Source: Microbacterium paraoxydans
GTDB taxonomy: Bacteria > Actinomycetota > Actinomycetes > Actinomycetales > Microbacteriaceae
Direction of reading: 5' to 3'
Length of the DNA: 64,000 nt
Assembly: GCF_019056515.1 (NCBI RefSeq)
Contig: NZ_CP064873.1
Span: forward strand, 1,302,001 to 1,366,000
In this document: positions 43,967-52,353 of the stretch, piece by piece
Position numbering within the stretch: position 1 is the first letter of the stretch
Layout: every line of letters starts with the position of its first letter
Notes under the pieces: generated by a model
Seen by the model: the letters and a program-made list of their open reading frames with translations, nothing else
What the model was told of the DNA's origin: nothing
Database searches by the model: none
Position numbers and translations under genes: made by a program

Positions 43967-45646
43967 TCAGCTGCCCTTCCTGTTCGGAGCCGGCGAAGCG
44001 GCATCGGTCGGCGCGAGCTCGGTGATGGCGGCGCGGTTGGTCGCGTAGACCGGTTCCCGGTCGAGGATCCCCAGCGAGCGGAGGCGGCGGAGCGTGTTCG
44101 GCCGGACGCGGCTGAAGGCGAGGGAGATCGACTGCGGGTCGAGCCACTCCCGCAGCGCCTGGAAGGCCTCGGCGCCCGTGACGTCGACGTCCGTCACCGC
44201 CTCCATGTCGACGACGACGTGCTGGACGGCGGACGGGCCTGCGGCGCGGACCGCCTCCTTCACGGCGGCCGAGAACACGGCGCCGTTGGCGAAGAACAGG
44301 GGTGCCGCGAGCCGGACGACGATGACTCCCGGCGCGGTCGTCGTGCCGGCGGGAGCGTCCTCCAAGAGGGATTCGCCGGGGTCGCCGGAGGTCTCCAGCA
44401 CGTCGATCGCCGGGTGCGAGGCGCGTTGCGCGAGGTTGACGAGGGCGAGCACGAACGCCACGAGGATTCCCGCGATCGAGCCGACGAACAGGGTCACGAG
44501 GAAGCAGACCGCACCGATGACGAACTCGAACCGGTCGAGGCGCCAGAGGCGGATGAAGTCGCGGATGCCGAGGAGCGGGATGATCGCGACGCCGACGATG
44601 GCGCCGATCGCCGGGGAGGGGATGTCGGCGAGCAGCGCGGTGCCGAAGAGCAGCAGCAGGAGCGTCCCGACGGCGAGCACGAGCGCCGGGAGCTGGGTGC
44701 GCGAGCCGGCCTGGTCCATCGCCGCGGTGCGCGACGTCGAGGATCCGACGGCGAAGCTGCCCTGCGCGCCGGCGGCGACGTTCGCGACGCCGAAGGCGAG
44801 CAGGTCGCGGTTGGCGTGGAACGGGTAGCGATGCTTCTCGGCGTAGGAGCGCGACACGAGCAGGCCCTCCGCGGTGGTGACGAGGGTCAGGGCGATCGCG
44901 GACGGGACGAGAGCGAGCCACAGCGACCAGTCGATGATCGGCCAGGTGAGCGCGGGAGGGCCGGCGGGGACCTCGCCGAGCACATCCACACCCCGTCCGT
45001 CGAGGCCGGTGAGGACGACCGTGATGGTCGTGGCGACGAGCACGATCAGCGCCCAGGGAACGGCGCGGAGATAGCGCTGTCCGAGGAGCAGCACGGCGAC
45101 GGAGACGGCGGCGAGGAGCACGGACCAGCCGTTGAGCGAGGGGAGGCCGGTCACCAACGCGACGACCTTGTCCACGAACTCGGCTCCGGAGTCGATCTTC
45201 ACCCCGAGCATCTTCGCGATCTGGCTGATCATGATGTCCAGGGCCAGCCCGCCGACGAAGCCGACGAGGATCGGCTTCGACAAGAAGTTCGCCAGGAATC
45301 CGAGCTTGAAGACGGCGAGCAGCACGAACATCCCGCCGCAGAGGATCGCCTGGGCGAGGGCCAGGGTGGCGTAGTCGGCGCTGCCGGCGACGGCCAGACC
45401 GCCGATGGAGGAGGCCACGAGGGCCGCGGCGGCGGCATCGGGGGAGGCGACCAGCTGGCGCGACGACACCACGAGCGCGTAGACGACGGTCGGGACGATC
45501 AGCGCGTACAGCCCGGCGGTCGCGGGGAGCCCGGCGATCTGCGCGTAGCCGATGTTGAGCGGGATGGCGATCGCCAGGAGGGTGACCCCCGCGGTGAGCT
45601 CGGTCACGAGGGTGCGTCGGGTCAGGCCCGCGAGCGGACGCGGCAT
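43967..45646 (-). CDS. SulP-family inorganic anion transporter with STAS domain (second)
   Basis: 559 residues. TM domain starting TRRTLVTELTAGVTLLAIAIPLNIGYAQIAGLPATAGLYALI, with GSSTSRTAAMDQAGSRTQLP, and a well-formed C-terminal STAS domain (GVIVVRLAAPLFFANGAVFS, HVVVDMEAVTDVDVTGAEAF). Closer to the classic SulP/STAS pattern than the paralogue at 35386. Probably co-transcribed from the AI-2E gene 120 bases upstream and with the GAP gene, which begins just before its stop. Anion not determined. Confidence 0.92.
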   Translation of the reverse strand: MPRPLAGLTRRTLVTELTAGVTLLAIAIPLNIGYAQIAGLPATAGLYALIVPTVVYALVVSSRQLVASPDAAAAALVASSIGGLAVAGSADYATLALAQAILCGGMFVLLAVFKLGFLANFLSKPILVGFVGGLALDIMISQIAKMLGVKIDSGAEFVDKVVALVTGLPSLNGWSVLLAAVSVAVLLLGQRYLRAVPWALIVLVATTITVVLTGLDGRGVDVLGEVPAGPPALTWPIIDWSLWLALVPSAIALTLVTTAEGLLVSRSYAEKHRYPFHANRDLLAFGVANVAAGAQGSFAVGSSTSRTAAMDQAGSRTQLPALVLAVGTLLLLLFGTALLADIPSPAIGAIVGVAIIPLLGIRDFIRLWRLDRFEFVIGAVCFLVTLFVGSIAGILVAFVLALVNLAQRASHPAIDVLETSGDPGESLLEDAPAGTTTAPGVIVVRLAAPLFFANGAVFSAAVKEAVRAAGPSAVQHVVVDMEAVTDVDVTGAEAFQALREWLDPQSISLAFSRVRPNTLRRLRSLGILDREPVYATNRAAITELAPTDAASPAPNRKGS

Positions 45647-45766
45647 GCGCTCTCCCTTCGTCGCCGGTGGTGTCCGGCTTCACGATGGCATCGTCGGACG
45701 GCGACGACCAGAGCGGCGGGCAACCTCGCCCTGGTGATTTCGCGGTGCGGTGCCGGCGGAGCAGCG

Positions 45767-46897
45767 TCAGCGTCGGCGGAACCGGCGCCGGGTCGGCGCC
45801 GCGGACGGCTCCGGCGTGGGCTCGGGGACGGCCGTGCGGTCGCCGGTGACCCAGCGCGCCCAGGTCGCCCCCGGGTCGCCCTCCAGCACGACGGCGCGCA
45901 CGAGCAGGGTCAGCGGGATCGACAGGATGGCGCCGAGCGGACCGATCACGAAGGTCCAGAAGATGACGGAGAAGAAGCTCAGGGTCAGGCTCAGGTCGAC
46001 GGCGTCGCTGACGAACTTGGGCTGGACGAGGACCTGGAGCACGACGTTGACCACGCAGTACACGGCGATGACACCGAGCAGCAGCGGCCAGCCGCCCACG
46101 ACGAAGGCCAGGATCGCCGGCGGGATGAGCCCCAGCGCGAACCCGATGTTCGGGATGAAGTTCGTCACGAACGCGAGGATCGCCCAGACCACCGGGGCGG
46201 GGACGCCCATCCACCACAGGGCGAGGCCGTCGACGATCGCCACGACGGCGCCGAAGGCGGCGTTCACGACGTAGTAACGACGGACCCCCGTCTGCAGCCG
46301 AGCGATGCGCTGCAGGGCGGGGCCGTGCGTGGCGCCGAAGAGCGCCGGAGCCGTGCGATAGCGGGCAGCGTCCGCGGCGAGGAAGATGATGTAGGCGCAG
46401 ACGAAGAACAGCGCTGTCGCCACCCCGAGCACCGCGCCGCCCAGGCTCCCGGCCAGGCCGAGGAGGGTCTCGGGGTCGAGGATCGAGGCCGCGGCGTCCG
46501 CCGCCTCCTGGTCCAGCCCGAGGGACTGCAGCCAGGCGACGATCTGATCGGCGGCGCGCACCAGGCCGTCCTGCGATGCGAGGTCGCCGACGAGCCGGGC
46601 GAACTGGGTGCCGGCGAGCCACAGCAGCGCCGCCATCGCCAGCAGGATCACGTAGGCGAGCACGATCACGGCGGTCGTCCCGATCCAGGCGGGCCGGCCG
46701 GGGCGCTGGAAGGGACGACGGACGGGTTCGCAGATCACCACGATGACGATCGCGAGGGCCAGCGGGCCGAACACCTCGCGCGCCAGCGAGATCCCGGCGA
46801 GGACGATCGCGCTCGCCGCCAGGATCAGCAGGGTGCGCAGAGCAGGGGCGGGCGCGTGGTCCGCTGCGGAGCGCGGAGGAGTGGGGAGCGAGGTCAC
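45767..46897 (-). CDS. AI-2E family transporter (TqsA/PerM-like)
   Basis: 376 residues. Eight hydrophobic segments in the AI-2E arrangement: two at the N-terminus, a soluble helical stretch (DLASQDGLVRAADQIVAWLQ), then a C-terminal block with FVTNFIPNIGFALGLIPPAILAFVVGG and VQPKFVSDAVDLSLTLSFFSVIFWTFVIGPLGAILSIPL. Family substrates range from signalling molecules to Na+. Start taken at GTG 46897; a minus-strand TACGCT at 46909-46904 would place transcription at the start codon itself (leaderless). The operator at 46922 lies directly upstream. Confidence 0.88.
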   Translation of the reverse strand: MTSLPTPPRSAADHAPAPALRTLLILAASAIVLAGISLAREVFGPLALAIVIVVICEPVRRPFQRPGRPAWIGTTAVIVLAYVILLAMAALLWLAGTQFARLVGDLASQDGLVRAADQIVAWLQSLGLDQEAADAAASILDPETLLGLAGSLGGAVLGVATALFFVCAYIIFLAADAARYRTAPALFGATHGPALQRIARLQTGVRRYYVVNAAFGAVVAIVDGLALWWMGVPAPVVWAILAFVTNFIPNIGFALGLIPPAILAFVVGGWPLLLGVIAVYCVVNVVLQVLVQPKFVSDAVDLSLTLSFFSVIFWTFVIGPLGAILSIPLTLLVRAVVLEGDPGATWARWVTGDRTAVPEPTPEPSAAPTRRRFRRR

Positions 46898-46921
46898 GCG
46901 GCCAGCGTAGCCCGCCGCACT

Positions 46922-46935
46922 TTCATCCGGGTGAT
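46922..46935. promoter_or_regulatory. Type-1 palindromic operator between the AI-2E operon and the second LAL regulator
   Basis: TTCATCCGGGTGAT. Its centre is 19.5 bases upstream of a TACGCT (minus strand) for the AI-2E gene, so it overlaps the -35 region, and 57 bases upstream of the LAL regulator ATG on the plus strand. It could provide both control of the transport operon and autoregulation. Confidence 0.6.
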
Positions 46936-46985
46936 TGCGCCTCCGCCCCCTGGAAGGGCGCGCGGACGCGTGGTTTCGTGTTGCC

Positions 46986-49532
46986 ATGTCGCCTCCCGTA
47001 CGTTCCACGAGGCCGGGACCGGCGATGCGCTTCCGGCCGCCCGCCACGCCCATCGGCGTCGTGCCGCGGGAACGCGTGACCGCAGCGATCGCGGCTGCCG
47101 TCGATGCGGACGGTGTGACGGTGCTCAGCGCACCCAGCGGCTATGGAAAGACCACGGCCGTCGCCGCCTGGGCGTCATCGCGCGACGACGTCGCCTGGCT
47201 CGCGCTGAGTGCGTCCGACGACGATCCCGCACTGCTGACCGCCGGCGTCCTGAACGCCCTGGCGCTCGCGGCGGAGCGCGCCGGTCGGGCGTTCGTCGTG
47301 CCGCGGGACATCGAGGATCCGGTGCGCGCCTACCGGCAGGTCTGTGCGGCGTTCCAGGACGCCGAGCACCCGGTGCACCTCGTCGTCGACGATGCCCATC
47401 GTGCCGGGGAGGCGTGGAGCGATGGTCTCCTCGGGCTGCTGGCCGACCAGCCTCCGGACGGACTGCGGCTCCTCCTGGTGGGGACGACCCTGATCGAGGT
47501 CACCCTGTCCCGCCACCGCCTCATGAACCCGGGAGCCTTCGTCGGCGTGGACACCCTCCGGTTCTCGGCGGACGAGATCCGGAGTCTGACGCGATCGGCG
47601 CCCGGTGGGCTCGATGCGACCGCGGTGCGCGACGAGACCGGAGGCTGGCCCATCGCGGTGCGGCTGGTCCTCGTCGGCGGCTCCCTGCCGTCGAGCCCGG
47701 CATCGACGGCCTCGTCCTTCCTCGGCGCGTACATCCGTGAGCACGTCCTGGATGCGCTGCCGCCCGCGCTCGCGGACTTCGTCCTCGAGGGGACGGCCTG
47801 CGCGGAGCTCACGCCAGACACCGCCGCACAGGTCACGGCGAGGGACGACGCCGCCGACCTCCTGGAGACCTGCGTCCGGCTCGGGCTGTTCCTCGACCGG
47901 TTCGACGGCCCGGAGGGCCCCACGTACCGCTGGCACCCCGCGTTCGCGCGTCGGTGCGCCGACCTCGCGCGGACGGATGCGGCGCGTTTCGCCACGGTGC
48001 ACCGCCGGGCCGCTCGTGCTCTGGAGCACACGGATCCGATCGCCGCCGTGACGCACGCGCGGCGCGCCGCTGATCGGGCCGGTGCCAGGGCCATCCTCCT
48101 GCGGCACTGGCTGGGCCTCGTGGTCGGCTCCTCGGCCGTCGACGTGGAGCGGACGGCGACGGCTCTCCTGCGCGACAACCCGGATGATCCGCACTTGCTG
48201 CTCGTGCGGGCCGGAGCCAGCGACGTCCTCGGCGACCATCGCGTCGCCCGGGAGCTGTGTCGACGGGCCGAGGCCCTCCTCGATCGCACGCCGGGGCAGG
48301 CCGACCCCGCCGTCCTGCTCATCGTCCGCCTGCTGCTCGCGGAGTCGTCCGTCGAGGTGGCCGCGTCGGGTCCGGAGATCCGCGCGCTGCTGGATGCCGA
48401 GGACGACAGGATGTACGGCGGACGGGTGGCGCTCAACCATCTGCTGGGGTGGACCGCGCTGCGCAATCGCGAATCGCCGGACCTCGCGATCGAGTACTTC
48501 TCGGCGGCGGCGCGCGAGGCGAGGGAGGCCGGCGATCGGGAGCTCACGTCCCGCGCCGTCGGACATCTCGCCTACGGCCTCGCCACCTCCGGCCGGCTCA
48601 CGGAGGCCGCGGCCGTGCTCGCCGAGGCCGAGACCACCCGGGAGGCTCTTCTTCCGCGGAACACCTTCGCGCGCGGAAGCGCCGTGGCCGCCGCGGGGTG
48701 GGTGGCGTACTGGTCGGGCGAGGCGGAGGAGGCGGTCCGGATCTTCGACGCGGCGCGTGAGGAAGCCGCGTCCGGCCGCGATCTGGCCGGACATGCACGC
48801 ATGATGGGAGCCTATGCCGCCGCGCTCACGGGAGACCCCGCGATCTGCCGCCGAGCGGCCATCAGCGTGCAGGAGCTCCCCATCGACGTCGTCCAGGGGG
48901 TGGAGTGGCCGGCGTTCCGGGAGTCGTCGGTGGCCCTGCTCGAAGAGGCGGTGGGGCGGAGGGAGCGCGCACTGCGCATCGCGAAGAAGTATGCCAGCGG
49001 TACCGACCTCCCGCTCGTGGGCGTCGCCCTGTCCGGGATCCTGCGTCGCGCCGAGGAGCATGCGGCGGCGCTGGAGATGCTGCGGTCGTTGCGGGGTGCG
49101 TCCGAGCTGTCGTACGTCAAAGCCGCCACGTTGATCACCGCGGCCACGCTCCGGAGGGCGACGGGGCACCAGGAGGACGCGCATGACCTGTGCGAGGCCG
49201 CCCTCTCGGTCGCGTCCGCGGAGAACCTCGTCGTGCTCTTCGGCCCGCGCGAGGTCGCGGTGCGCCGGCTGCTGCAGGCGCATGTGCATCACGGCACGCA
49301 GTTCGAGGAGTTCATCGAGACATGCCTCGCCGTCGACGCGGTCGGCTCCGTGACCGATCGGCTGTCGGAGCGGGAACGCGACGTCTTCCACCAGATGCAG
49401 ACGGCGCGCACGCTGCCGGAGATCGCCCAGGAGCTTTCCGTGTCGGTGAACACGGTGAAGACGCATCAACGAGCGATCTACCGCAAGCTCGGGGTCTCGT
49501 CCCGGCGGGAGGCCGTCCACGCGACCGTGTGA
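46986..49532 (+). CDS. MalT-like LuxR-family (LAL) transcriptional regulator
   Basis: 848 residues. N-terminal P-loop ATPase with Walker A SAPSGYGKTT (residues 48-57) and HLVVDDAHRAG as Walker B, a long helical (TPR-like) sensing region, and a C-terminal LuxR/NarL HTH at about 793-848 (LSERERDVFHQM, IAQELSVSVNTVKTHQRAIYRKLGVSSR). LAL proteins are ATP-dependent activators that bind an inducer in the repeat region. Intact counterpart of the broken gene at 38222. Best candidate to read the palindromes of this region (inference). Confidence 0.9.
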   Translation: MSPPVRSTRPGPAMRFRPPATPIGVVPRERVTAAIAAAVDADGVTVLSAPSGYGKTTAVAAWASSRDDVAWLALSASDDDPALLTAGVLNALALAAERAGRAFVVPRDIEDPVRAYRQVCAAFQDAEHPVHLVVDDAHRAGEAWSDGLLGLLADQPPDGLRLLLVGTTLIEVTLSRHRLMNPGAFVGVDTLRFSADEIRSLTRSAPGGLDATAVRDETGGWPIAVRLVLVGGSLPSSPASTASSFLGAYIREHVLDALPPALADFVLEGTACAELTPDTAAQVTARDDAADLLETCVRLGLFLDRFDGPEGPTYRWHPAFARRCADLARTDAARFATVHRRAARALEHTDPIAAVTHARRAADRAGARAILLRHWLGLVVGSSAVDVERTATALLRDNPDDPHLLLVRAGASDVLGDHRVARELCRRAEALLDRTPGQADPAVLLIVRLLLAESSVEVAASGPEIRALLDAEDDRMYGGRVALNHLLGWTALRNRESPDLAIEYFSAAAREAREAGDRELTSRAVGHLAYGLATSGRLTEAAAVLAEAETTREALLPRNTFARGSAVAAAGWVAYWSGEAEEAVRIFDAAREEAASGRDLAGHARMMGAYAAALTGDPAICRRAAISVQELPIDVVQGVEWPAFRESSVALLEEAVGRRERALRIAKKYASGTDLPLVGVALSGILRRAEEHAAALEMLRSLRGASELSYVKAATLITAATLRRATGHQEDAHDLCEAALSVASAENLVVLFGPREVAVRRLLQAHVHHGTQFEEFIETCLAVDAVGSVTDRLSERERDVFHQMQTARTLPEIAQELSVSVNTVKTHQRAIYRKLGVSSRREAVHATV

Positions 49533-49544
49533 GCAGGCACGGCG

Positions 49545-49973
49545 TCAGGGGCCCGCACCGAGGGTGGCGACGAGCGCGGCGTTCGCGACCGCGGAGGGGA
49601 TCGCCTGTGTCGCCAGGATCCGGTCCCCGGCGTCCTCGACCTCGCGGATGAAGCGGACGTCCCAGCGCTGTTCGACGAGGATGACGGCCGCGACGGCGTC
49701 GGGAGGCACCCACGGGAGGAAATGCCGGACATCGTCGAGGGAGATCAGTCCCGGTGCGTACAGGGGCAGGCCGGCGAGCGAGAAGTCGTCGCCGTCGACC
49801 TCCGTGATGCGCTGCCCCTCGGCGGCGTCGCGGCGGACGATGAGGAAGTCGAGCACGCGCAGCGTGCCGTCCTCGACCTGACGCAGCAGCGGTTCGAGGA
49901 CGGGCGGTCCCGGGTGTGCGCTGCGGAGCTCGACCACGACGAACGCCACGTCGCCCAGCACCCGGCTCCTCAT
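49545..49973 (-). CDS. DUF6325/DUF1269-like protein (first of a divergent pair)
   Basis: 142 residues. GDVAFVVVELRSAHPGPPVLEPLLRQVEDGTLRVLDFLIVRRD has the same layout as the divergent neighbour at 50115 (GPVEFYLVGFDG ... GVVRVLDFVLVTR), followed by a hydrophobic AVAAVILVEQRWDVRFIREVEDAG and an Ala-rich C-terminus. Function unknown; such proteins resemble the membrane-associated DUF1269 family. The ATG at 49973 has GAGGG five bases upstream. Shares the spaced palindrome at 50036 with the other gene. Confidence 0.75.
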   Translation of the reverse strand: MRSRVLGDVAFVVVELRSAHPGPPVLEPLLRQVEDGTLRVLDFLIVRRDAAEGQRITEVDGDDFSLAGLPLYAPGLISLDDVRHFLPWVPPDAVAAVILVEQRWDVRFIREVEDAGDRILATQAIPSAVANAALVATLGAGP

Positions 49974-50035
49974 AGCCACCCTCGATTCGTCCCGTCCTCC
50001 GATGGTGACAGCCGCACGGAGAGGGAGTCCCGAAT

Positions 50036-50056
50036 CCTCACCCGGAGCGGGTGAGG
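50036..50056. promoter_or_regulatory. Type-2 (spaced) operator between divergent DUF6325-like genes
   Basis: CCTCACCCG-GAG-CGGGTGAGG, nine-base perfect arms. The half-site TCACCC is that of the type-1 palindrome, but the halves are five bases further apart. It is placed nearly midway between the two divergent starts (73 and 69 bases from the centre). It could also fold as a hairpin in RNA, but its midpoint location favours a protein-binding site. Confidence 0.6.
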
Positions 50057-50114
50057 ACCGGCGCGCGGGCGACGACGGCGGTGCCATTCTGGACCGCGGA
50101 TGAAGGGTGGCGAC

Positions 50115-50549
50115 ATGAAGGAGTTCCGATTCGGGCCCGTCGAGTTCTATCTCGTGGGCTTCGACGGTGATCGGCCGGATCCGTCCACGTTCGGCGCGCT
50201 GACCGACCTGGTGTCGAAGGGCGTGGTGCGCGTGCTGGACTTCGTGCTGGTGACGCGGACGGCGGAGGGGGATCTCGACATCCTCGAGGTGGAGGAGGAC
50301 GACGGCACTGCCGTCCTCGACGGCCTCGAGCCGATCGTCGCCGGGCTCGCGAGCGAGGACGACGTCCGCGCCCTGGCGGAGGTCGTGCCGCCGGGACGGT
50401 CGGCGGCGGTCGTGGTCCTGGAGCTCCTGTTCGCCCGGACCCTCGCCCAGGATGTGGCCGCCGCGGGAGGCCAGGTGCTGCGCAGCGAGCGCGTTCCGGC
50501 ACCCGTCGTGAACGCGGTGATGGACATCCTCGAACAGGAAGGTGAATGA
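50115..50549 (+). CDS. DUF6325-like protein (second of a divergent pair)
   Basis: 144 residues. GPVEFYLVGFDGDRPDPSTFGALTDLVSKGVVRVLDFVLVTRTAEGDLDILEVEEDD followed by an acidic stretch and SAAVVVLELLFARTLAQDVAAAGG. No signal peptide. Start at ATG 50115 with AAGGG seven bases upstream; an ATG at 50100 is also in frame. Followed at once by a SHOCT gene, a pairing often seen for this family. Function unknown. Confidence 0.8.
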   Translation: MKEFRFGPVEFYLVGFDGDRPDPSTFGALTDLVSKGVVRVLDFVLVTRTAEGDLDILEVEEDDGTAVLDGLEPIVAGLASEDDVRALAEVVPPGRSAAVVVLELLFARTLAQDVAAAGGQVLRSERVPAPVVNAVMDILEQEGE

Positions 50550-50550
50550 A

Positions 50551-50901
50551 ATGCCCTTGCGGAGATTCGGCCGGCCGGGGCTCATCGGTCTCGCCGCGCG
50601 GACCGCGGTGGTCGCCGGGACGGCGACCGCGGTGCAGGGAGCCGCGGTGCGGCACCAGGAGCGCCGCGCACAGAGCGAGTACGAGCAGCAGCAGTACGAG
50701 GCCGCCCAGCAACAGGCCCAGATGGACGATGCGGCCCGCACCGCGGCCGCGCAGTATGCGCCGCCCACGAGCCCGCCGGCCGCGCCGCCCTCAGCGGCGG
50801 ACGACCTGATCGCCAAGCTGCAGGAGCTCGGATCGCTGAAGGCCTCCGGCGTGCTGACGGACGAGGAGTTCACGGCCGCGAAGCAGAAGCTGCTGAGCTG
50901 A
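50551..50901 (+). CDS. SHOCT-domain protein
   Basis: 116 residues. One possible membrane segment (LIGLAARTAVVAGTATAVQGAAV), a Gln/Glu/Ala-rich helix (EQQQYEAAQQQAQMDDAAR), a Pro/Ala linker and a C-terminal SHOCT motif (DDLIAKLQELGSLKASGVLTDEEFTAAKQKLL). ATG 50551 follows AGGAAGG by eight bases and starts one base after the DUF6325-like stop. Second SHOCT protein in the cluster. Confidence 0.85.
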   Translation: MPLRRFGRPGLIGLAARTAVVAGTATAVQGAAVRHQERRAQSEYEQQQYEAAQQQAQMDDAARTAAAQYAPPTSPPAAPPSAADDLIAKLQELGSLKASGVLTDEEFTAAKQKLLS

Positions 50902-50929
50902 GCGTCGCGACGATCGAGACGAGGCGGCG

Positions 50930-52273
50930 ATGAGCGAGATCGAGGACCTGCGGGCACGGCTGCGTGCGCTGGAGCAGGAGAACGAGGCGCTCCGACGCCC
51001 TCGACGCCGGATCTCCGCCCGCAGCATCATCGCCGGGATCGTGCTCGTGGTCGCCGTGCTCCTCGCGCCGATCGCGGCGATGGGGACGTGGGCGCGGCTG
51101 CAGCTCGTCGACGCGGACCGGTTCGTCGCGACCTTCGCCCCGCTGGCCGAGGATCCGGACGTGCAGGACTTCGTCGCCGATCAGGTGACGGCCGCCATCG
51201 ACGAGCAGGTCGACCTGGATGCGGTGGTCGGCGAGCTCTTCGACGGCCTGCGTGCCCTCGACCTCCCGCCGCGCGCCGCCGCCGCCCTCGGCCTGTTGGA
51301 AGCGCCGGCCGCCTCCGGCCTGTCGTCCCTGATCGACGGCGTCGTGCACGAGGTGGTGTCGTCGCAGCAGTTCGCCGACATCTGGGCGGAGACGCTCCGC
51401 TTCACCCACGAGCGCGCGGTCGCCATCCTGCAGGACGAGCCCGGCACCGCGCTGGACCTCAGCGACGACGTCCTCTCGGTGGACGTGGGGGCGGTCGTCG
51501 AACGCGTCAAGGAGGCTCTGGCCGAGCGTGGGGCCGGGGTCGCCGACCTCATCCCGGTGATCGATCGCACCATCCCGGTGGTGCAGGCCGACGCCCTGGT
51601 GCTGGTCCGCACGGTCTACCAGATCGCGGTGACGGCGGGCTTCTGGCTGCCGTGGGTCGTGCTCGGTCTCGTCGTCCTCGGTGTGCTGCTCGCGGTGAAC
51701 CGGCCGCGGGCGCTGTTCTGGACGAGCGCCGGGTTCGCCGTCGTCTTCCTCCTCCTCGCCGCCGGGATGGGGATCGGACGCGGGTTCTTCGTCAGCGCCG
51801 TCAGCCCGTCGATCATGACGGCGTCGGCGGCCGAATCCCTCTTCGATCAGCTCACGGCCCTCCTCGGGTCCACCATCGTCGCGCTTGCTCTGGTCGGGGT
51901 CCTCATCGCGCTGTGGGCCTGGCTCGCCGGGTCGAGCCGCAGCGCGCGCACGGTGCGCGGCGTCACGGAGAGCGGGTTCGGGGCGCTGCGCGAGACGGCG
52001 GAGGCACGGGGGCTCTCCACCGGGCGGTTCGGGAGAGCGGTCGACCGCTATCGCGGCGCGATCCTCATCGCCGGGATGGCGATCGGGGTGCTCATCCTCC
52101 TGGCGACGCGTCCGGTCACCTTCGGCGCCGTCCTCGGCGTGGCGATCGGCGTGCTCGTGCTGACGATCCTCGTGGAGCTGCTGCGACGGCCCGGCCCCGC
52201 CACGGCGCCGGAGGGGCAGGACGCCGCCGTCGGCGCGGACGCGAGCGACGCGGAGATCACCCGGGGCGGGTGA
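50930..52273 (+). CDS. Membrane protein with extracytoplasmic domain, unknown function
   Basis: 447 residues. A short N-terminal coiled coil (IEDLRARLRALEQENEALRR), a membrane helix at about 30-52, a 180-residue extracytoplasmic domain (from VDADRFVATFAPLAEDPDVQDFVADQV), and four further membrane helices at the C-terminus. Similar integral membrane proteins are widespread in actinobacteria without known function. Follows the SHOCT gene by 28 bases. Its stop codon lies within the type-2 operator of the next gene. Confidence 0.75.
   Translation: MSEIEDLRARLRALEQENEALRRPRRRISARSIIAGIVLVVAVLLAPIAAMGTWARLQLVDADRFVATFAPLAEDPDVQDFVADQVTAAIDEQVDLDAVVGELFDGLRALDLPPRAAAALGLLEAPAASGLSSLIDGVVHEVVSSQQFADIWAETLRFTHERAVAILQDEPGTALDLSDDVLSVDVGAVVERVKEALAERGAGVADLIPVIDRTIPVVQADALVLVRTVYQIAVTAGFWLPWVVLGLVVLGVLLAVNRPRALFWTSAGFAVVFLLLAAGMGIGRGFFVSAVSPSIMTASAAESLFDQLTALLGSTIVALALVGVLIALWAWLAGSSRSARTVRGVTESGFGALRETAEARGLSTGRFGRAVDRYRGAILIAGMAIGVLILLATRPVTFGAVLGVAIGVLVLTILVELLRRPGPATAPEGQDAAVGADASDAEITRGG
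52257..52273. promoter_or_regulatory. Type-2 (spaced) operator before sulfatase 2
   Basis: TCACCC-GGGGC-GGGTGA, exact inverted half-sites with a five-base spacer, overlapping the stop codon of the upstream membrane protein and 80 bases before the sulfatase ATG. Same half-site as the type-1 palindromes that precede sulfatase 1. Confidence 0.6.
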
Positions 52274-52353
52274 GGGCCCCTGTCGGCACGCACGCGGGGT
52301 CGGAAGACTCAGGCCGAGGAGAGCGCGGACGCGCCCTGAGCGAAGGAGAGACG

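Noticed and set aside
40830..46622. Single 1,930-codon minus-strand open frame
   Set aside because: Only its last 780 codons (the sulfatase) are protein-like; the rest is an out-of-frame read of the GAP, SulP and AI-2E genes joined by absence of stops, not a fusion.
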